NCBI RefSeq assembly: GCF_000293805.1 | Contig: NZ_AMBZ01000002.1 | Span: 85,001-149,000 of the forward strand | Direction of reading: 5' to 3' | Origin: Paenibacillus alvei DSM 29 | Lineage (GTDB): Bacteria > Bacillota > Bacilli > Paenibacillales > Paenibacillaceae | DNA length: 64,000 bases | Shown here: one piece after another, positions 47,065 through 56,863 of the stretch | Layout: the number at the start of each line of letters is the position of its first letter | Numbering within the stretch: position 1 is the stretch's first letter | Program-made: the position numbers and the translations under genes | Notes under the pieces: generated by a model | What the model saw: the letters and a program-made list of their open reading frames with translations, nothing else | Told to the model about the DNA's origin: nothing | The model's database searches: none

Positions 47065-49677
47065 TTACTTCACCAACTGCCCACGTGTTACGCCGAGTTG
47101 GTTCGTTGCCTTCAGCTTGCGCCATACTTCTGTGCCGCTGATTTCGCCACGAAGCGCACGGCCGTACAGGTCGATAACCTCCTGCACTTGCTCTGGCGTT
47201 TCCTCCAAGAACTCGACACGGTATGTGCTAACGCCTAGCTCCAGGAAGTTGACCAAATACTCCGCGCCCGACTGCTCGATCGCGTTGTATACGGTATTGC
47301 GGCAGCCTTCGTCTACACGGACTGGGTGAGACATGCCGATACGGTCACGCAGCGATACACGATGTTCTTCGCACGGACGACCGCAGTTCGTGTAGTCCGT
47401 TCCTTCGCTCAGGAACGTGCAGTACACGCAGTGCTCAGTATGGAACATCGGCAAATGCTGATGAATGACGATTTCCAACATCGACGTATCTGCATGACGC
47501 AGCATATCGACCATTTGCTGAATGTTCAAGTCATACGATGGCGTAATGCGATCCAATCCCGCTTCCTTGAACAGCTGCACCGTCTTATGGTTCGCTACGT
47601 TCAAGGAGAAATCGCCGATTAGCTGCGGGAATGGTTCTTCCTGCGGTTTACCTGGGCAGATAGCCAGCTTCGGATCATTCTCCGCCTGCTCCATGATCTC
47701 CTCGCTTGGATGCGCAGAGGCCGCCATCTTACTTGCCCACTCCGCCTTCTCCAATTGATAGTAATTCAATGCTCCCGTATTGCGGACAAGAACAGCATCC
47801 GGCTTCAGGTTCAATATGTTGCGATGGTACCCGTTCTCGTTCGGCATATGGATGCGCGGCGTGACCAGCGCAATCGGTTTGCCTGCAGCGCGGCATGCCT
47901 CAATGGCAGCCGGGAATTGCTTAATGAATTCGAAGTCAGCATAGATCAATGCCACATCCGTCTTCACGGCAGCCTGCACCTGCTCCAAGTTGCGGCACAG
48001 CGCTGTCAATTGCGCACCGCCGAATGGCACTGGTGTTTGCTCTTTAACGGCATCCCCCATAGCCTCGATATCGTGCTTCACGTATACCGGTGGCTTCGGA
48101 CGCTCGCCAGCAAGCTCTTCCACAGCACGACGACGAATCGCATTTAATTCGCGCATCGGAACAATGACGTCGCCTTCTAGCGCCGCTTCCAAGGCCTCAA
48201 GCTGATACACCGTGCCGCCAAGACGACCGAACTGCTCGCGAAGAAGCGCTTCGTCCATTGGACGTTTTTGTGCAACATCAAGCGGCAATTCCGAATCTAC
48301 TTGGACAACCGTTTCTTTTTGTACATCCGTCCACCAAGTACGCAATGGTTCGCCAGCACGGCCTTCTACGCGCACATGCACAGGGAAGACACGGTATGGC
48401 TTGTCCGTCTCAAACGTAGCACGCATGCGCTTATCGAGCGCCTGGTCGCTCGTCTTCCAGATGCGATCCCCAACATGAACACGGCGCAGATCCACGTCAT
48501 TGCGTCCTGGCACAATGTCCACGATCCAGCCTTCCTCCGCTTCGCCTTCCAGTTTCACGCCTTGACGGCGCAAATCGTAGATGCGCCCGCCCTCTTCCTT
48601 CTTCGTCGGATCACCGGCATCGAAGCCAATGCCGTCGCCGCGCTTCAAAGGCGCTTCCAGCTTACATACGACACCGTCGCGCAGTACCTGCTGTACGGTA
48701 CCCACGTATACACCGCGGCTTTTCGGGAACGTTCCGTCCACAAGCTGCTTGTTGTTCGTTCCCTTCAAGAAGCCGTGCGTGAAGCCGCGAGAAAAGCTTT
48801 GCTGAAGCTCACGGACTTCTTCCTTCGATGGGCCAGCCCAATTGCCATCGAAGTAGTCATCAATCGCTTTGCGATACTTGCTCACCACATTCGCTACATA
48901 TTCTGGCTGCTTCATGCGGCCTTCGATTTTAAAAGACGTGACACCCGCTTCAATCAACTCTGGCACAATATCAATGGCCGCCAAATCCTTCGGCGACAGC
49001 AAATACGTCACATCGCCCATCGGCTGATGCTCGCCGTCAACCATCATGTCATACGGCAAACGACAAGCCTGTGCGCATTCACCGCGGTTCGCCGAGCGGC
49101 CGCCCCACATTTCAGACGTCAAGCATTGTCCAGAGTAGGAGACACACAGTGCGCCATGCACGAATACTTCCATCGGTACGTTGGCCTTCTCGCCAATCTT
49201 CTGAATTTGCTTCAAGTTGTTTTCACGGCCAAGCACGACCCGCTCCATCCCATACGGCTTCGTAAACTCAGCCGCTTCTGGCGACGTAATCGTCATTTGT
49301 GTAGATCCGTGGATCGGGAAGTCCGGCGAAATTTCACGAATCATTTTCACCAAGCCCAAGTCTTGCACGATAACTGCGTCCACGCCTGCATCGATACATG
49401 TCTCGATGAGCTCCTTCGCATCCTCAAGCTCATTTTCGAACACCAATATATTAAATGTCAAAAATCCTTTAACCCCATAACTATGCAAAAACGCCATAAT
49501 GTCCGGCAAATCATCCATACGAAAATTGTTCGCACGCGCACGCGCATTGAATTTCTCTACTCCGAAAAAGATCGCGTCCGCGCCATTTGCCACTGCAGCA
49601 CGCATGCAATCCCAATCGCCAGCCGGCGCCAGCAGCTCGATATCTCCACGCTGTATCCCTTGCTTCATTGTTGACAT
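47065..49677 (-). CDS. Peptidase U32 family protein (large, two-part; tRNA/rRNA hydroxylation-type family)
   Basis: An 870-residue protein. The N-terminal U32 domain (about 10-330) has ELLAPAGDWDCMRAAVANGADAIFFG, the family signature EVFVHGALCVSYSGQC and a Cys-rich RSANRGECAQACRLPY segment, followed by FKIEGRMKQPEYV. A DUF3656-like middle and a C-terminal Cys-containing part (VYCTFLSEGTDYTNCGRPCE) follow. Members (YrrO/TrhP, RlhA) act in prephenate-dependent hydroxylation of tRNA or 23S rRNA, although named peptidases; the conserved Cys residues could hold an iron-sulfur cluster. The ATG at 49677 with GGAGG six bases upstream is preferred to an upstream start at 49704. The exact RNA target is not readable. 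Confidence 0.85.
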   Translation of the reverse strand: MSTMKQGIQRGDIELLAPAGDWDCMRAAVANGADAIFFGVEKFNARARANNFRMDDLPDIMAFLHSYGVKGFLTFNILVFENELEDAKELIETCIDAGVDAVIVQDLGLVKMIREISPDFPIHGSTQMTITSPEAAEFTKPYGMERVVLGRENNLKQIQKIGEKANVPMEVFVHGALCVSYSGQCLTSEMWGGRSANRGECAQACRLPYDMMVDGEHQPMGDVTYLLSPKDLAAIDIVPELIEAGVTSFKIEGRMKQPEYVANVVSKYRKAIDDYFDGNWAGPSKEEVRELQQSFSRGFTHGFLKGTNNKQLVDGTFPKSRGVYVGTVQQVLRDGVVCKLEAPLKRGDGIGFDAGDPTKKEEGGRIYDLRRQGVKLEGEAEEGWIVDIVPGRNDVDLRRVHVGDRIWKTSDQALDKRMRATFETDKPYRVFPVHVRVEGRAGEPLRTWWTDVQKETVVQVDSELPLDVAQKRPMDEALLREQFGRLGGTVYQLEALEAALEGDVIVPMRELNAIRRRAVEELAGERPKPPVYVKHDIEAMGDAVKEQTPVPFGGAQLTALCRNLEQVQAAVKTDVALIYADFEFIKQFPAAIEACRAAGKPIALVTPRIHMPNENGYHRNILNLKPDAVLVRNTGALNYYQLEKAEWASKMAASAHPSEEIMEQAENDPKLAICPGKPQEEPFPQLIGDFSLNVANHKTVQLFKEAGLDRITPSYDLNIQQMVDMLRHADTSMLEIVIHQHLPMFHTEHCVYCTFLSEGTDYTNCGRPCEEHRVSLRDRIGMSHPVRVDEGCRNTVYNAIEQSGAEYLVNFLELGVSTYRVEFLEETPEQVQEVIDLYGRALRGEISGTEVWRKLKATNQLGVTRGQLVK

Positions 49678-49902
49678 GCTCATCCTCCAAGCTAATTTAT
49701 CCATTGCCGCATGATGCGGTCATCTCTATCTACTTATTTAAATATGCTTCAATTAGTATAGCGATCTTTACGCTGAAACTCCAGTATAGGCTAGAACTTC
49801 CTTTATCACTCTTTATTACTCTTTATCACTGTACAGATCTCTGCATGAGCTTGCTCGTTGCAGGTTGTGCACGGATATTTCCACATGCAAAAAAGAAAAG
49901 AA

Positions 49903-49932
49903 CAGCATCCCGCCAGAACGGCTAGGATGCTG
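49903..49932 (-). terminator. Terminator after the stalk-domain protein gene
   Basis: CAGCATCC (49903-49910) pairs with GGATGCTG (49925-49932). On the minus strand the stem is followed by TTCTTTTCTTTTTT. The stem lies seven bases beyond the stop codon. Confidence 0.8.
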
Positions 49933-49938
49933 CCTGTA

Positions 49939-51990
49939 TCACGATTTCTTATTCGTCACTTGATCCGTAAATTGAAAAGATTTCATCGTACGCTTCAAAG
50001 AGTCAAGCAGTTCCGGTGTTGAAGAGGAATTATCAACGGAATACAAAAGCGAGAATACCTTGCCATCACGGGCAATCAACAGCATGTTCTGCGTAAAGCT
50101 CGTTTGACTTGGTTCATTCATCCCTTTCATTTCTACCACCAAAGCCTTATGTCCCTGAACGGTTGTCTTCTCTTGCTTTACAATTTCAAACTTTGCAGTT
50201 CCCTCTTCTTTGTAATAATCTTCCCATATGGCAAACGCCTCTTCTACCGTCCGCACAGGATCCACATGAATCGAGAAACCGCTGTTCGGCAGCGTGTATA
50301 AGGCAATCACACCTGAATCCTGTTCACTGTCATAATACTCGTCTGCCCAACCATAGAATCCGGTTGTCCACCAATCCGGCACTTGCAGCGTAAACCCGTA
50401 ATTCTCAGCTTTGCGAGGCGAGGAAGCAGCCCAATCCTTGTACCAATCGTCGCCTTTCGGAAAGTCTTCTGGTTCGTTGAGATCTTTCTTCACGCTTCCG
50501 TCCACCTTCATTGAAGAAAGAATACGTTTGCCAAGTGCGATACCTTCCTGGTTATCCGGGCAATGATAAATCATCAAATACTGCACACCTTCATCGATAA
50601 CGAGCTGCTGTATCGTCACCTTCCAGTTTTTCTCGTCAATCCGACTCTTGACCAAGATCGATTTTGCCGCTTTGCCATCCGCCAGCTTCACGTCCTGTGC
50701 AGGCTCAATTTGCAAATGCTCAGGCTTGGTTGTCTTTTTGAGCAAGGTGACATGATTGTTGACCATTTGATCGAGTGTAGTGCCTTGTGCAGCGGAAGCG
50801 ATATTATAATTGATATATTTCTCCCAATCTTTCGCCCCATACGATTGAGTAAACGTATCAGATGCTTCCCATTCTACTGGGATCTCCATGGTCAGTCCCT
50901 TGCCCCATAACTTCGTATTGCGGTAGCCATCCTTCACCGAGCTAATATTGGACGTACCTGCAACTGCCGAATAGTCTGGACGGAACGTATTCAATAGCGG
51001 CACATATTGCTGCATTTGCTTCGTCTGCTGAGCAGTATCATCCCAAATACGCACCACATAACGCTTACCGTTCGTACTGAGCACGCGGGCAATATACATT
51101 TCATCTTCATTAGCCATGACAGCCTGTGCATATGCAATACCATCAACCTTGCCTGTACGTGATTCTGATATTTCAGACTCAGCACCGGACATACCATACG
51201 TCTCTTCCGTTTGGAGGTATTCCATTAATTGCTGTTCTGTTGGTTTTCCCTTAAATATATCTGCCCAATGCTCCAGTGCTTTCGAATTCCAATCCAGTAC
51301 ATCGATCGTCATATAGACTTGCCGCGTCGGATTGGCAAAAATGATGTTGGATTCATCAGGAATCAAACTCTCATATCTCCAACCTTTAGGCAATACCATA
51401 TTCCATTGATAGTAAGAATCGCCGACACGCTCAGCCTTCGCACTTACATCTATAGCCGCACCTGCGAGAGTACCTGCTTCCTTCCAGCGTAGAACAATCG
51501 TGTTATCCTTATCCACCGAATATGAGGCTCCAAAAGCCTGTGCAAGCGGCTTGAGCGGGACCATCGCTGTACCGCCAGTCATTTCAGGAGCCACCGCCAG
51601 TGTGACCAGCTTGTCATTGAGCATTGCTTGCTTCTTACCGATTCGCATACGAATAGATGCAGCATCGCTGTCCAAAATCACAACGTCGTTTTTCTCCCAT
51701 TTCATATCCGCATCGAATACTTTCGTAAAAATGCTGAGCGGAACCATCGTTACTCCTTGGCGAACATATGGCTTAATAATTGTCAGCTTCTCGCCATTCC
51801 ACATTGCAGTTGTACTGCCCGCTTTCAATCGAAGCAATTCTTCTTGATGAACCGCGGCGCTTGCTGCCGCGATCGAGGTAGGGGATGCACTCCAGCCTAT
51901 TGTCCCCGCTACTACTGCAGCCATCGTCATAATCGCGATATTCTTCCGCCAAAAATGGCTAGAGAATGGAAATCGAGTCGTCTCTCCCAT
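49939..51990 (-). CDS. Secreted protein with copper-amine-oxidase-like N-terminal (stalk) domain
   Basis: A 683-residue exported protein: signal peptide of about 45 residues (hydrophobic IAIMTMAAVVAGTIGWS, then AAA-type cleavage region), then a stalk domain (PF07833 type, about 55-170) with the paired GVTMVPLSIFTKVFDADMKW and GTAMVPLKPLAQAFGASY strands. Two further domains of similar outline (about 180-340 and 355-510) and a last one near 540-670 each hold a YxVPxxW-like start and a QxxxxxEGxxY strand, suggesting a repeated PsbP-like fold. No catalytic motif is seen. ATG at 51990 with AAAGGGAG upstream. It lies about 60 bases downstream of the htrA-like gene, so the two are probably cotranscribed. 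Confidence 0.75.
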   Translation of the reverse strand: MGETTRFPFSSHFWRKNIAIMTMAAVVAGTIGWSASPTSIAAASAAVHQEELLRLKAGSTTAMWNGEKLTIIKPYVRQGVTMVPLSIFTKVFDADMKWEKNDVVILDSDAASIRMRIGKKQAMLNDKLVTLAVAPEMTGGTAMVPLKPLAQAFGASYSVDKDNTIVLRWKEAGTLAGAAIDVSAKAERVGDSYYQWNMVLPKGWRYESLIPDESNIIFANPTRQVYMTIDVLDWNSKALEHWADIFKGKPTEQQLMEYLQTEETYGMSGAESEISESRTGKVDGIAYAQAVMANEDEMYIARVLSTNGKRYVVRIWDDTAQQTKQMQQYVPLLNTFRPDYSAVAGTSNISSVKDGYRNTKLWGKGLTMEIPVEWEASDTFTQSYGAKDWEKYINYNIASAAQGTTLDQMVNNHVTLLKKTTKPEHLQIEPAQDVKLADGKAAKSILVKSRIDEKNWKVTIQQLVIDEGVQYLMIYHCPDNQEGIALGKRILSSMKVDGSVKKDLNEPEDFPKGDDWYKDWAASSPRKAENYGFTLQVPDWWTTGFYGWADEYYDSEQDSGVIALYTLPNSGFSIHVDPVRTVEEAFAIWEDYYKEEGTAKFEIVKQEKTTVQGHKALVVEMKGMNEPSQTSFTQNMLLIARDGKVFSLLYSVDNSSSTPELLDSLKRTMKSFQFTDQVTNKKS

Positions 51991-52050
51991 ATGAGGCACT
52001 CTCCCTTTGCATCTTCAACTCTATACATTTGAATTAGGAACAATCATTCA

Positions 52051-53255
52051 TTACTCCATGTTCTTATCAACTTCAGATTCCTTTTTAACTGCCGGCTTCG
52101 TTGCCTCACTCAAGGCAACAACCTTTGTGACAAGATTGCCTTTTGCTTGCATTGTCAGCTTAACCTGTTGTCCGGGCAAATACACCTTCAAAACCTCATT
52201 CACATCAACCAAAGTCTTCACAGGTTTGCCGTTAATGGCATACAGCACATCGCCCTCTGCAATGCCTGCCTTTTTCGCTTGTGGGCTCACGACATTCGTC
52301 ACCCTGATCGGATCATCGGTGGGCAAGCCTACATACGCAGCCCAGCTCTCTTCCAGCTCAACGCCGATCGATGCCCGCTTCATCTTGCTATATTTGAAAA
52401 AGTGCTGCACTACCATCGTTACTGTATCTGCCGGAATTGTGAATCCCATGTTCTCAATCCCTACAGCTGCGAACTTCATCGAATTGATTCCTATTACTTC
52501 GCCACGCATATTCACGAGCGGCCCCCCACTATTGCCTGGGTTAATCGCCGCATCCGTCTGAATGAGCTTGTAACTGGAATCGACAGCTCGGTCGATACCG
52601 CTAATAATGCCTGAAGTCGCTGAATTGCGCAGCATAAAGGAGACCGGTGTTCCAAGCGCTACAACCGCTTCCCCCACCTTGAGCGTCGAGTTCGGACGCA
52701 CAAAAACGGCCGGCTTCATGTTCTGAGCAGCAATTTTGATCAAGGCGATATCGCTCTCCTCATCTGCGAACCACTTGGACACGGCATAGGATTTCCCTTC
52801 CGGCGTTACAACTACCGGCTTCTTCAGCGCCAAAATCACATGAGCATTGGTAACGATCCATCCATCCTTGCGAATCACGACACCTGTGCCATGAGACAAC
52901 CAATTGTCTGAATTATCTTCTGCATCCACTTGCCTGCCAATGATAGAAACGACAGATGGACTTACTTTTCTACAATTGCAGGTATATCATTCGACTTAAA
53001 TCGATATGTATTGGACTTGTTATCATAAGTACCTTTGCCGCCCGCAATCTGCTCTAGCGCCTCTGCCTCCACATATACCTTGTCCTTCACCTTTACGGCC
53101 CGAAAAGACGCCTCTGCCCCTGCTGAAGCTGGTACAACGGACGCTCCAAACAGCACGAATGCCGCAAAAAGGAGGAGCCTTCTTTTCATTGTGTTTCGAA
53201 TAAACTCCATAAATGCTGTACTTCGTGTGTGACTTCTCTTTCCTCGCTCAACCAT
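52051..53255 (-). pseudogene. HtrA/DegP-like S1C serine protease with PDZ domain, frameshifted
   Basis: The start (ATG 53255, AGGAGG nine bases upstream) gives an N-terminal membrane anchor or signal (MKRRLLLFAAFVLFGASVVP), a short domain, and IPAIVEK, where the frame stops. The next frame continues VSPSVVSIIGRQVD and the protease domain: His in VTNAHV, Asp in EESDIALIK, Ser in NPGNSGGPL, then one PDZ domain (about 300-385). One base added to the four-T run 52966-52969 (plus strand) rejoins the frames into about 401 residues. It would degrade or sense misfolded exported proteins at the membrane face. The stalk-domain gene follows. Confidence 0.83.
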
Positions 53256-53347
53256 TCGGTTGTTCCTCCTCTTGTCCCCACATCCATCGGGACATCCCAA
53301 TCTACCTTCTCATTCTCCACCAACTACAGAACTTATGCAAGAAAAAA

Positions 53348-53376
53348 GACTCCTTGATGATATCCACCAAGGAGTC
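53348..53376 (-). terminator. Terminator after the DUF2759-like gene
   Basis: GACTCCTTG (53348-53356) and CAAGGAGTC (53368-53376) form a perfect nine-pair stem, followed on the minus strand by TTTTTTC. Confidence 0.88.
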
Positions 53377-53448
53377 CGCTTGTACAAGACATGTATGTAT
53401 CGCCTTATGTGTTATGTGAAGATCAATTGTAAGAAAGCTGGATGTCGA

Positions 53449-53652
53449 TTACCAACCCTGCACCATTATCCAATCCGCATATAAAAATACAAGCAAGCTC
53501 ACAACGGCGAAGCCGAGCGCAAATAGGTTGCGAGGACGCTGCTTGATTTGGCGAAGAACTGCCCAGATCAAGATTAAAGTAAACGCAATCATAAATAGAT
53601 CAAAATGCTGATAGGTACTTTCGCTCTGTTGTGCTGCTTCGGCCAAAAACAT
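53449..53652 (-). CDS. Small membrane protein, DUF2759 (YqgW)-like
   Basis: A 67-residue protein with two membrane helices (about 17-33 and 43-62) separated by a basic loop RQIKQRPRNLFALGF. The second helix FALGFAVVSLLVFLYADWIM resembles the DUF2759 family of Bacilli. The ATG at 53652 has GGGAGG seven bases upstream; an in-frame start at 53724 would add 24 residues with no ribosome site. It stands alone, followed by its own terminator. Function unknown. Confidence 0.7.
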   Translation of the reverse strand: MFLAEAAQQSESTYQHFDLFMIAFTLILIWAVLRQIKQRPRNLFALGFAVVSLLVFLYADWIMVQGW

Positions 53653-54084
53653 GGTGTGACCTCCCTCTACACGTGCATTATACTCATATGCATCTATGTT
53701 ATATTTACCCAGCAAAAGATGCAAGGCAAATTTTTCATATTTAACAAGATTGTCACCAATATTTCATGTTTTATCCCTCGTCTCCGAAATTGAGCATGAT
53801 AGATGTCATTGAGTAAGAGAATGATGGACATGCCCTCATCCAATTTTGATTTCGATCATAACCTACAATCATGATCGATATTCAACTTCATATTCGTTGG
53901 AATATCTCACCATGTTCACCGGGTGTCATTCATAAGAGATATTGAATGCATTTATTAGAAATTGTAATAGCTCTTTGTCTTATACACGCATTATCGCCTT
54001 ACTGGAAATATGTTACGATATCCTCACCAATAATTCTTACTATTTATATCGGAATAAACAAGTTAAGGAAGTGAGGAAACTGCC
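53653..54084. other. Intergenic region with no recognised feature
   Basis: About 430 bases between divergent genes. A GAGGAA ribosome site for the reductase is at its right end. No convincing promoter, riboswitch or hairpin was found by eye on either strand. Confidence 0.4.
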
Positions 54085-55707
54085 ATGGCTTATGATCCGA
54101 TTTGGATGAAAGAAACCGCAAAGCTGAATAAGTTTGAATTTGTGAAAATGGAGAAGGACGGTCTTGATGTCATCCGCGATATTATCGAAACATACGCGCA
54201 CCAAGGCTATGAATCTATCCCAGAGGATGACAAGGGCCGATTTAAATGGGCTGGCGTCTACGAGCAAAAGCCAAAGGACGGACATTTTATGATGCGCATC
54301 CGCATCAATTCCGGGATTATGTCCGCCGTTCAAGCTCGTGCGCTCGCAGAGATTGCAGATCTGTACGGTCGGGGATTAATGGACGTAACAACACGCCAAG
54401 CAATTCAATACCACTGGCTGCGAGTTGAGAACCTCCCTGATATATTTAATCGTCTGCAACAGGTTGGACTCTATTCTTATGAGGCTTGCGGCGACTGCCC
54501 GCGCACAATTGTCGGCAATCCGCTTGCCGGTATCGACCCTGATGAATTAATCGACACGACCGAGCTTGTTAATGAAGTAAATGATTTCTTTCTCTTAAAC
54601 CGTGACTTTTCTAACTTGCCGCGCAAATACAAAATGTCGATATCCGCTAACATCTATAACAACGCGCATGCTGAAATTAATGACTTAGCCTTCACCCCTG
54701 CCGTCAAAATCATAGATGGCGAAGAAGTACTTGGCTTCCATGCCCATGTTGGAGGCGGCCTATCTGCCAAACCGCATTTAGCTCAGAAGCTGAATATGTT
54801 CATCCGCCCTGAAGAGGTACTCAAGGTAGCCATCGGTGTTACTACCTTGTTCCGAGATCATGGTTTCCGTGAAAAGCGCCATCATGCACGGTTGAAATTC
54901 CTGATAGCTGCATGGGGAGTTGATGCCTTTCAAACTCGATTGGAAGAGCTCATCGGCAAATTTCCTGCTCGTGGAGAAGACAAGACCGTTGGCTGGCAAG
55001 CGGCATATTTTGACGGAGTACATCCGCAGAAGCAGGATGGTCTATTCTATATTGGTTTAAATGTGCCGATCGGTCGGCTAAATGCCCAAGAGTTCCGCCA
55101 GCTTGCGGACGCAGCCGAAACATATGGAGACGGATTGTTGCGGACAACGATGTCCCAGAACATCATTCTGACAGGAATACCTGAGCATCTAGTCGATGAG
55201 GTTCTCGCTCTTCCCGTGCTGCAGCGCATCACTCCACATCCAAAGCCATTCATGAGCCGGACGGTATCATGTACAGGCAACGAATTTTGCAATCTGGCTA
55301 TTGTAGAAACGAAAGAACGTGCTCGTCGGGTAGCTGATTACTTGGATGAGCATGTTACCGATCTGGATGAACGTATCCGTATTCATTTCATTGGATGCCC
55401 AAATGCATGCGGACAAAAGCATGTGGCTGATATTGGACTGCAAGGAGCTCTTGTGAAAACTGAGCAGGGCATGGTTGACGCCTTCGATATCGCGGTTGGC
55501 GGCATACTTGGACCGAATGCCCGTTTCAACACCACATTGAAAGGACGTGTAAAGGGAGACGATGTCCCTTACGTTCTTGAGCAGCTTCTTCGTTTTTACA
55601 AGCAGGAACGCAAGTCTAAAGAGACGTTCCACAGCTTCTTCCTTCGCGTAGGAGCGGATGCGTTCCAGCAGCGCCTAACTGAAATATTGGCCGCTCCTAT
55701 CTGCTAG
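54085..55707 (+). CDS. Ferredoxin-dependent sulfite/nitrite reductase (siroheme, 4Fe-4S)
   Basis: A 540-residue reductase with two ferredoxin-like half domains and two siroheme-binding domains. The cluster cysteines are Cys396 and Cys402 (TCTGNEFC, Cx5C) and Cys438 and Cys442 (GCPNACG, Cx3C). The siroheme-contacting DVTTRQAIQYHWL segment lies near residue 100. It reduces sulfite to sulfide or nitrite to ammonia with six electrons; sequence alone does not separate the two. ATG at 54085 with GAGGAA seven bases upstream. It stands alone, without siroheme or sulfate-activation genes beside it. Confidence 0.9.
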   Translation: MAYDPIWMKETAKLNKFEFVKMEKDGLDVIRDIIETYAHQGYESIPEDDKGRFKWAGVYEQKPKDGHFMMRIRINSGIMSAVQARALAEIADLYGRGLMDVTTRQAIQYHWLRVENLPDIFNRLQQVGLYSYEACGDCPRTIVGNPLAGIDPDELIDTTELVNEVNDFFLLNRDFSNLPRKYKMSISANIYNNAHAEINDLAFTPAVKIIDGEEVLGFHAHVGGGLSAKPHLAQKLNMFIRPEEVLKVAIGVTTLFRDHGFREKRHHARLKFLIAAWGVDAFQTRLEELIGKFPARGEDKTVGWQAAYFDGVHPQKQDGLFYIGLNVPIGRLNAQEFRQLADAAETYGDGLLRTTMSQNIILTGIPEHLVDEVLALPVLQRITPHPKPFMSRTVSCTGNEFCNLAIVETKERARRVADYLDEHVTDLDERIRIHFIGCPNACGQKHVADIGLQGALVKTEQGMVDAFDIAVGGILGPNARFNTTLKGRVKGDDVPYVLEQLLRFYKQERKSKETFHSFFLRVGADAFQQRLTEILAAPIC

Positions 55708-55848
55708 TCTCGATAGTGAATGAATACATCCTCGCAAGCTTTCCCTCCACCTGCGCAATGAACGAGAGACCAGCCTCAGCATCATGCTTTGGTTGGTCTC
55801 TTCGCTTCGTCACTATGCTGATTCTCATGAATTGCTGCATCAGCCAAG

Positions 55849-56613
55849 CTATATCATCTCAATTTCCTCATACGATCGAATCATTACATCTGCGGACTCA
55901 GGTGCAGTGTCGAACTGGTTCGCCTCATCGATGAATACCTGTAGACTTGACCCGGCTGCACGCCCCATCTCCATGTCGCCGACCGAATCCCCGATAACGA
56001 TGATTTCATGCGGTTCCAAACCAATCTCACGGCATGCCAATTCCACCATGTCCGGATAAGGCTTCCCTTGGGATACGCAATCATCACCTACTACAGCATC
56101 AAAGTAGTGGCGTATCCCCATCTTCTGCAAATGCTGCTCTGATGGTCCTTTATCATCTGCCGTAACTACCGCCATGCGAAGTCCATGCTGACGGCAGCGC
56201 TCTAGGAACGGAACGACACCGGTAACAGGAACAATATTCGCGTGCTCCAACAATTGCTCGTTTGCCTCTTCAAATAAGGCTGTCATCCGTTGCACTGCCT
56301 GATTCCATGGAACCCCTTCCTTATAGAGCAGGTATGTCGCAATCGAAATCATTTGCGTCGGGGACCCCATCGCAAGCGGCCCTTGCCGATCATGCGATCG
56401 AATTGATCCATCAGCATCAATATGGACACCTAATATATATCCTGGATCTTCCGGCAAAGAGCCTCCTTCTTTTTTCAGCTCCATTTCCAAGTCCTTCATT
56501 ACCTTCTCTGCCCACCAGCCCCATAAGCTAATGAACTGCAGTAATGTTCCATCCTTATCGAATAAGATCCCTCGTACCTTCGTGCTGCATGAACCAACTT
56601 GAAGCTGTACCAT
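55849..56613 (-). CDS. HAD-superfamily phosphatase (Gph-like)
   Basis: A 254-residue hydrolase. Motif I is FDKDGTLL (Asp19 nucleophile, Asp21 acid/base), motif II is in VVTADDKGP, motif III Lys is in SQGKPYPDMVEL and motif IV is GDSVGDMEMGRAAG. The cap is helical, as in phosphoglycolate phosphatase-like enzymes. The ATG at 56613 has AGAGG nine bases upstream; an ATG nine bases earlier and a distant in-frame start at 56745 are less likely, the last adding residues unlike the family. It converges with the reductase gene; the substrate is unknown. Confidence 0.87.
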   Translation of the reverse strand: MVQLQVGSCSTKVRGILFDKDGTLLQFISLWGWWAEKVMKDLEMELKKEGGSLPEDPGYILGVHIDADGSIRSHDRQGPLAMGSPTQMISIATYLLYKEGVPWNQAVQRMTALFEEANEQLLEHANIVPVTGVVPFLERCRQHGLRMAVVTADDKGPSEQHLQKMGIRHYFDAVVGDDCVSQGKPYPDMVELACREIGLEPHEIIVIGDSVGDMEMGRAAGSSLQVFIDEANQFDTAPESADVMIRSYEEIEMI

Positions 56614-56801
56614 CTGCACCATCCTCTGCTTGAACAATATCGTTGCCCTACCAATTCGGCAGACAAAGCATGGTCTCCTGCCTGCCCCCTTTCCAACTTT
56701 ATAAATTCTAAAATAGAAACTTGATAATGGATAAAAGGGCATCATGGCATTTCCTGGTTCTCTATTGTTGATCCTCCACGGCTTGAATCAGCATACAAAA
56801 A

Positions 56802-56837
56802 AGAACACAGTTGACCATATAAGCCGAACCGTGCTCT
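56802..56837 (-). terminator. Terminator after uvrA
   Basis: AGAACACAGTT (56802-56812) pairs with AACCGTGCTCT (56827-56837) with two G-U/A-C type wobble positions, and the minus strand continues TTTTTTG. The stem lies about 27 bases past the uvrA stop. Confidence 0.75.
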
Positions 56838-56863
56838 TTTCTCTAGCAAATTGCTGCCTTTAT

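Noticed and set aside
48268-49674. 468-residue plus-strand frame antisense to the U32 gene
   Set aside because: Same antisense artefact; His/Arg-rich, no domain, and the U32 protein covers the region fully.
55762-55805. GAGACCA/TGGTCTC stem between the reductase and HAD genes as an intrinsic terminator
   Set aside because: An inverted repeat is present, but neither strand has a T tail, so terminator function is not supported.
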